This document shows, piece after piece, positions 59,639 through 64,000 of a stretch of DNA of 64,000 nt. Source of the stretch: Sutcliffiella horikoshii (lineage in GTDB: Bacteria > Bacillota > Bacilli > Bacillales > Bacillaceae_I); the NCBI RefSeq assembly GCF_002157855.1, contig NZ_CP020880.1:1426001-1490000 (forward strand), read 5' to 3'. The first letter of the stretch is position 1. Every line of letters begins with the position of its first letter. The translations under genes and the position numbers were made by a program. Below the pieces are notes generated by a model that did not search any database, was not told where the DNA came from, and saw only the letters and a list, made by a program, of their open reading frames with translations.

Positions 59639-59809
59639 ATGGATGCAAAAAAGAAAAAGCAAAAGCAGGCACATAGTTCCGAGCATGCCATTTCTCAAGA
59701 CAGTTTAAACGAGGAATTTGGTCCTGAATTTGGGGATCCAAATGCAGCCAAAGCCTTTGAAAATGCTATAGAATCTAATAAAAATAAGAATAATAAGAAA
59801 AACTGCTAG
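59639..59809 (+). CDS. 56-residue Lys-rich small protein, possible spore protein
   Basis: ATG at 59639 after AAGGAGGC. Begins MDAKKKKQKQAHSSEHAISQ, middle LNEEFGPEFGDPNAAKAFEN, end Asn/Lys-rich with a final Cys. Disordered, similar in style to the previous gene (basic end, FGPEFG / EFSAEY acidic aromatic patch). The TAG stop lies in the terminator palindrome. Confidence 0.55.
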   Translation: MDAKKKKQKQAHSSEHAISQDSLNEEFGPEFGDPNAAKAFENAIESNKNKNNKKNC

Positions 59810-59835
59810 CTGAATTCAGCTAGCAGTTTTTTTCG
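59801..59835. terminator. bidirectional terminator
   Basis: A perfect 28-bp palindrome with half-site AACTGCTAGCTGAA, followed by T run; ends the small-gene group and the convergent radical SAM gene. Confidence 0.85.
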
Positions 59836-61579
59836 CTTTAGAATTTATAGGGTAAATTTCTGCTTTGTTTAAGTTTTGGTTGAAATAGACTAATACATAG
59901 CTTTCCTCTTCCATGATTTCACCATTATTAAGGTAATGTGCGAGATCGAATTGAAGGCTTTCAATGATCGTATGTTTATATAGTTCTTTTTCGTTTAAGT
60001 TATGCGCAGAAAATTGGTCACCCAATACCGCAGGGTTTTCAATTACTTGCTTGTAAATATAGGTTCTATCTTCTTTTTCAATACGATCCTGCCACCAAGG
60101 TTTACGAGGCTTAAATTTCTGATGACGCAGGTAATCGTATTTCATCATGCTTTCCATTACAGACATTGCTTGCGGTTTTTCTTCATGTAAAAAGGAATAC
60201 AGGCGCTTGTAAAGGTCTTCAAGTTGATGCCCGATTCTTGCCCAACCTTGTTTATCCCAATATGCGCCGAAATCTTGGAAGAAGTCGAAAGGTGTTTCAA
60301 ACACATGGGTAACCAGGTGCTCAACCGTGGCGTCCATTCGATGATCGTTCCAGAACTTTTCAAGAACGTCTTCCACTTGCTTGATTCGGATGATGTCATC
60401 AAAGCTTAAAATATTATTTCCGAGAATTTCATATGGAGCATGATCCATATAAATGTAAGCATGATCGTTCGAGCGAATCCTTAATCCTGTCCCGCGTAAC
60501 ATTTTCAAGAAGCCAAGTTGCAGCTCTTCAGGACGAAGGGCAAATACATCATTAAAGGTTTTCTTGAATGAGTGATAATCTTCTTCCGGCAATCCGGCAA
60601 TCAAATCTAAATGTTGATCAATCTTTCCGCCTTCTTTTACCATTGTGACAGTGCGCGATAATTTGGCGAAGTTCTGTTTACGCATCACAAGTTCATTTGT
60701 GGAGTCGTTGGTCGACTGCACGCCGATTTCAAAACGGAACAGTCCTGCAGGAGCTTCCTGGTTCAAAAATTCGATAACTTCAGGCCTCATGATGTCCGCG
60801 GTAATTTCAAATTGGAAAACGGTGCCCGGAAGATGCTCATCAATTAAGAAGCGGAACATTTCCATAGCATAGCTTCGACTGATATTAAAGGTGCGGTCCA
60901 CGAATTTAATGGTCTTAGCTCCATTGTTCATCAGGAAGCGAATATCTTCTTTTACTTTTTCACGATCAAAATAACGAACTCCTACTTCAATGGATGATAG
61001 GCAGAACTGACAGCTGAAAGGACAGCCCCTGCTTGTCTCGAAGTATGTCACCCTTTTGCCAAGTTGAGTGAGGTCTTCGTCAAATCGATATGGTGAAGGA
61101 AGTTCCTTTAAATCCACTTTGTTTCGTTGAGGGGAGATTTTTTTGTTCTCTCCATCCCTGTATGCAAGTCCGCTGATGGACTCGAAGTTTTGTTTACCTT
61201 GTAGCTCTTGAAGCAATTGCTTGAAAGTGATTTCTCCTTCGCCGAGTACGATGAAATCAACGTCCGTTAAACGGTCAAGCCATTCACTCACATCATAGGT
61301 CACCTCAGGACCACCAAGGACGAGGATAAGTTCCGGGTTGATTTTCTTCAACATGCTCATGACCTTGATCGTTTCTTCTATGTTCCAAATATAGCAACTG
61401 AATCCTATAACATCCGGTTTCTTTTGGATGAGGTCAGATACTATATTCATGACAGGGTCTTTAATCGTATATTCAACTAAGTCGATTTTAAATTCCGGCT
61501 CTGCATAAGCTTTCAAATAGCGAATAGCAAGATTGGTATGAATATATTTCGCGTTTAATGTTGTAGCAATTATTTTCAT
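59816..61579 (-). CDS. B12-binding radical SAM protein (DUF4080 type)
   Basis: 587 residues. Residues 1-140 form a B12-binding-like Rossmann domain (ATTLNAKYIHTNLAIRYLKA, GFSCYIWNIEETIKVMSML, LVLGGPEVTYDVSEWL). The radical SAM core follows with ETSRGCPFSCQFCLSS near 184-199 (C-x3-C-x2-C) and IGVQSTNDSTNELVMRK. The C-terminal 180 residues contain FDFFQDFGAYWDKQGWARIG and match the DUF4080 region as I recall it. Such enzymes modify unknown substrates by methyl or sulfur chemistry. ATG at 61579. Confidence 0.85.
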   Translation of the reverse strand: MKIIATTLNAKYIHTNLAIRYLKAYAEPEFKIDLVEYTIKDPVMNIVSDLIQKKPDVIGFSCYIWNIEETIKVMSMLKKINPELILVLGGPEVTYDVSEWLDRLTDVDFIVLGEGEITFKQLLQELQGKQNFESISGLAYRDGENKKISPQRNKVDLKELPSPYRFDEDLTQLGKRVTYFETSRGCPFSCQFCLSSIEVGVRYFDREKVKEDIRFLMNNGAKTIKFVDRTFNISRSYAMEMFRFLIDEHLPGTVFQFEITADIMRPEVIEFLNQEAPAGLFRFEIGVQSTNDSTNELVMRKQNFAKLSRTVTMVKEGGKIDQHLDLIAGLPEEDYHSFKKTFNDVFALRPEELQLGFLKMLRGTGLRIRSNDHAYIYMDHAPYEILGNNILSFDDIIRIKQVEDVLEKFWNDHRMDATVEHLVTHVFETPFDFFQDFGAYWDKQGWARIGHQLEDLYKRLYSFLHEEKPQAMSVMESMMKYDYLRHQKFKPRKPWWQDRIEKEDRTYIYKQVIENPAVLGDQFSAHNLNEKELYKHTIIESLQFDLAHYLNNGEIMEEESYVLVYFNQNLNKAEIYPINSKAKKTAS

Positions 61580-61907
61580 TATAAATCCATCAAACTCCTA
61601 GTGAAAAATTCTATAACTAATATAGTTTATCACAATTAAATATAGTGAGTAACGATTTCATGCCTTTTTTCTAGGGCTAGTAAATCTTTCCTCTTTACCA
61701 TTATCAACAGGAAATCTGGAATTATTACAAAATGATTTCTGAAATGACTTTTTTATTGTTTTAAATGTAGAACAAAGGAATTCAGGTGGGGGATGTAGAA
61801 GATTACAGAGTGGTTGATAAAAAATTTATTACTGGTTACTTGGCCGTTGTCGATAAACAATAATCTTTGAGAAAAGAATCTAAATATATGATAAGTGGGG
61901 GAAGGTC
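61580..61907. other. intergenic region before the histidine kinase
   Basis: 328 bp without a gene. Besides the sigma-H-like promoter, it holds a Spo0A-box-like TTGTCGAT at 61847-61854 (7 of 8 to TTGTCGAA). A short open frame near 61789 has no support. Confidence 0.4.
61774..61801 (+). promoter_or_regulatory. sigma-H-like promoter of the kinase gene
   Basis: AAAGGAATT (61774-61782) fits the sigma-H -35 RWAGGAxxT fully; AGAAG (61797-61801) after 14 bp matches the -10 HGAAT at 4 of 5. Sporulation kinases such as KinA are sigma-H-controlled. Confidence 0.45.
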
Positions 61908-64000
61908 ATGATCCAACACATGGTGAAGGAAGAAACCAGGAAGTTGGAGGCAGAAATAGAAACGCTAACTGCCAAGCTTCAAAAGCTGGAAAAAGAAAAC
62001 AGGTTTCTGCAACTTACATTTGAACATGCCAATGATGCCATAATCTTATTCAATGAAAATGTCGAATTTTTTCAAGTGAACCAGAAGGCGTGTGAACTTT
62101 TCGAATTACCAAAAGAGGAATTGCTACAACGCAAGTTACATGATTTCCTAGAGTTAATGCCAAAAGAGGAAGTAGAGTATCAGGAAGCACAGTTAAATGA
62201 ATTAGGAGAGCTGAAAAATGAGTTAATTGTCCGTTTAGATAACGGGTCAATTAAATTCGTGGAATATTCTGCTGTCCGCAACCCGGATGAAAGTGGATTA
62301 GATATATGCATCATTCGTGACATTACCACTAAAAAACAATTAGAAAGAGAATCTAGCAAAAGCAAACAAATGTATCATGATGTTATAAATAGAGCAGTGG
62401 ATGGAATTGTGGTGTTTGACAGAGATGGCTTGTTTATCGATGTAAACCCTGCGTTCTGTTCCAATTTCGCCATGCCCAAAATAGACCTATTACAATCAAA
62501 GCTAGATGATTTTGTGGAAGACGGATTTCAATATAAGATGACAAAAATATGGCATCTTTTAGATAACCATGGTCGGGTTAGGGGAGAATTGCCGGTAGTT
62601 CTCCATACAGGTGAGCGTAAGACCTTTGAGGTCACCATTACTGCGAATATTTATGATGATTACTATTTAGCAATAATGAGAGATGTAACGGAAAAAAGGA
62701 ATATGGAGCTGCAGCTGAAAAAAAGCGAAGAGCGATTCAGGGAAATGTTTCAACACGCATTAGACGCGATTGTATTGGTAGATAATAACGGCCAAATAAA
62801 ACGGGCAAATCCTGCGGCAAGTAGAGCTTTCGAATTACCTCTTGATGATTTGGTACGCGCGAAGCTTCATGAATTTGTTCCTAAAAATGATAAAAAGGTC
62901 TTTTCCATTGTAAAACAGTTTGGGGCAAGAGGTGAAATAAGAGAAGAACTTGAGTTTCATATGCCGAACGGACAGAAGAAGCTATTAGAGTTCACCGCGA
63001 ATAAAGGAATAATCGATGGTTTTAACATGATAATATTTAGAAACGTCAGTGAACGAAGAAAAATGGAGAAAGACTTGAGGGAAAGCGAACAGAAATTTAG
63101 AAAAATTTTCAATAATGCCATGGACGGCATACTTTTATGGGATAACAAATGTAATATTATAGATGCAAACCCCAATGCCAGCAAAATTTTGGGTCTATCA
63201 AAAGAAGAATTAATGAACAATTCCCTTCATTGGTATATTCAACATGATCAGTTGAAAGTAATTCAGTCACAGTGGAAAGAGTGTCCTGAAAGCGAAGAGT
63301 TAAGTGGAGAGGTTTGCTTGGAAGGGGAACGTGGGGCTCAAATCATTGAATACTCTGCCAAGAAAAACGTCATTGAAGGATTGCATATGACAATTTTCCG
63401 TAATATAACGGAAAAAAGGGAAATGGAAAATCAACTTAGGAAGTCAGATACCCTGACCGTCGTTGGAGAGTTGGCCGCAGGAATTGCCCATGAAATAAGG
63501 AACCCGATGACAGCGTTAAAAGGATTTATACAACTCTTACAAAATAGCATGGGAGAAGACCAATATGCCATGTATTTTGATGTCATCACCTCTGAACTAA
63601 AGAGAATTGAATCCATTATTACCGAATTCCTCGTATTGGCAAAGCCACAGGCTATTTCATATCAGAGAAAAAATGCGACAGTCATCATGAAGGAAACATT
63701 GGATCTGTTAAGTGCCCAAGCATCGTTAGAGAACGTTCAATTTATTACATCCATTGAAGAAGGGTTACCCGACATTTATTGTGAACCAAATCAACTAAAA
63801 CAAGTATTTATTAATATACTGAAAAATGCCATTGAAGTTATGCCTAAGGGAGGAACTGTATCAGTTGCCCTTGAAAAAATAGAAGGAGAGCAGGTACTGA
63901 TTTCCATTAGGGATGAAGGAACTGGAATTCCAGAAGATAAGCTGAAAAAGCTTGGAGAACCTTTCTATACGACAAAGGAACGTGGAACAGGGCTTGGGCT
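61908..64000 (+). CDS. PAS-domain sensor histidine kinase, sporulation-kinase type (partial)
   Basis: At least 697 residues, cut by the window end with no stop. Cytosolic: coiled-coil N-terminus (1-32), then four PAS domains at about 33-145, 160-275, 285-395 and 405-510 (each with a pattern like HANDAIILFNENVEFFQVNQ or NAMDGILLWDNKCNIIDANP and closing IIRDIT/IFRNVS). The dimerisation helix has the phosphorylated His in GELAAGIAHEIRNPMTALKG near 527; the ATPase domain begins after (PNQLKQVFINILKNAIEVMP, DEGTGIP, EPFYTTKERGTGLG). Resembles KinE/KinA of Bacillus subtilis, and gene order fits kinE. ATG at 61908 after GGGGGAAGG. Confidence 0.88.
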   Translation, partial: MIQHMVKEETRKLEAEIETLTAKLQKLEKENRFLQLTFEHANDAIILFNENVEFFQVNQKACELFELPKEELLQRKLHDFLELMPKEEVEYQEAQLNELGELKNELIVRLDNGSIKFVEYSAVRNPDESGLDICIIRDITTKKQLERESSKSKQMYHDVINRAVDGIVVFDRDGLFIDVNPAFCSNFAMPKIDLLQSKLDDFVEDGFQYKMTKIWHLLDNHGRVRGELPVVLHTGERKTFEVTITANIYDDYYLAIMRDVTEKRNMELQLKKSEERFREMFQHALDAIVLVDNNGQIKRANPAASRAFELPLDDLVRAKLHEFVPKNDKKVFSIVKQFGARGEIREELEFHMPNGQKKLLEFTANKGIIDGFNMIIFRNVSERRKMEKDLRESEQKFRKIFNNAMDGILLWDNKCNIIDANPNASKILGLSKEELMNNSLHWYIQHDQLKVIQSQWKECPESEELSGEVCLEGERGAQIIEYSAKKNVIEGLHMTIFRNITEKREMENQLRKSDTLTVVGELAAGIAHEIRNPMTALKGFIQLLQNSMGEDQYAMYFDVITSELKRIESIITEFLVLAKPQAISYQRKNATVIMKETLDLLSAQASLENVQFITSIEEGLPDIYCEPNQLKQVFINILKNAIEVMPKGGTVSVALEKIEGEQVLISIRDEGTGIPEDKLKKLGEPFYTTKERGTGLG

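Overview
The window comes from a low-GC, endospore-forming member of the Bacillaceae (inference). Support: Bacillus-type ribosome-binding sites with frequent GTG/TTG starts, many sporulation genes (spore photoproduct lyase splAB, a gerA-type germination operon, an alpha/beta SASP, a KinE-like kinase, Ku/LigD), and a gene order from 43 kb to the end (ligD, ku, sigI-rsgI, ssp, ktrD, sporulation kinase) that resembles the ykoU-ykoV ... sigI-rsgI ... ktrD ... kinE segment of Bacillus subtilis. There is no rRNA, prophage, CRISPR array or intact transposase; one tRNA-Val(GAC) is present.

Layout. 0-1.4 kb: HD hydrolase, a small WYL-like protein with two LexA-like boxes, and a small membrane protein. 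1.6-6 kb: tRNA-Val, then a probable spore-surface island (DUF11 protein, rhodanese-like protein without its cysteine, two tandem Cys-rich proteins, DUF3231 protein). 6.9-7.35 kb: an orphan structured RNA candidate on the minus strand. 7.5-9.7 kb: a CheR-like methyltransferase convergent with a B12-binding protein carrying a light-sensor-type Wx9EH motif. 11.6-18.7 kb: a complete compact Flp/Tad pilus locus. 18.7-20 kb: splAB. 20-24 kb: VanW, DUF2164 and an FAD monooxygenase-methyltransferase pair, with a 20-bp-period repeat between them. 24-32 kb: a LysM/3D cell-wall protein, GNAT, PAP2, kynU-kynB and a hydrolase. 32-36 kb: gerA-type operon. 36-43 kb: nuclease-helicase, MscS channel, orphan oligopeptide-type permeases, YeiH. 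43-46 kb: LigD-Ku end joining. 48-52 kb: sigI-rsgI, SASP, KtrD. 52-59 kb: a LacI-controlled saccharide uptake/debranching operon with three matching operators and a cre site. 59-64 kb: small charged proteins, a B12/radical-SAM protein, and a four-PAS histidine kinase cut by the window end.

The most unusual feature is a dispersed, intergenic, palindromic repeat family (about 125-130 bp, eight complete, altered or interrupted copies). Its inner stem shows paired base changes between copies (GCGAC/GTCGC in some, ACGGT/ACCGT in others), as expected of a folded RNA or DNA cruciform. At 47.5-47.86 kb one copy is split by a 221-bp MITE-like element with 14-bp perfect inverted ends and an 8-bp target duplication, and that element itself carries another copy.

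The annotation rests on reading motifs, translations and spacing by eye. No database search or RNA folding program was run.
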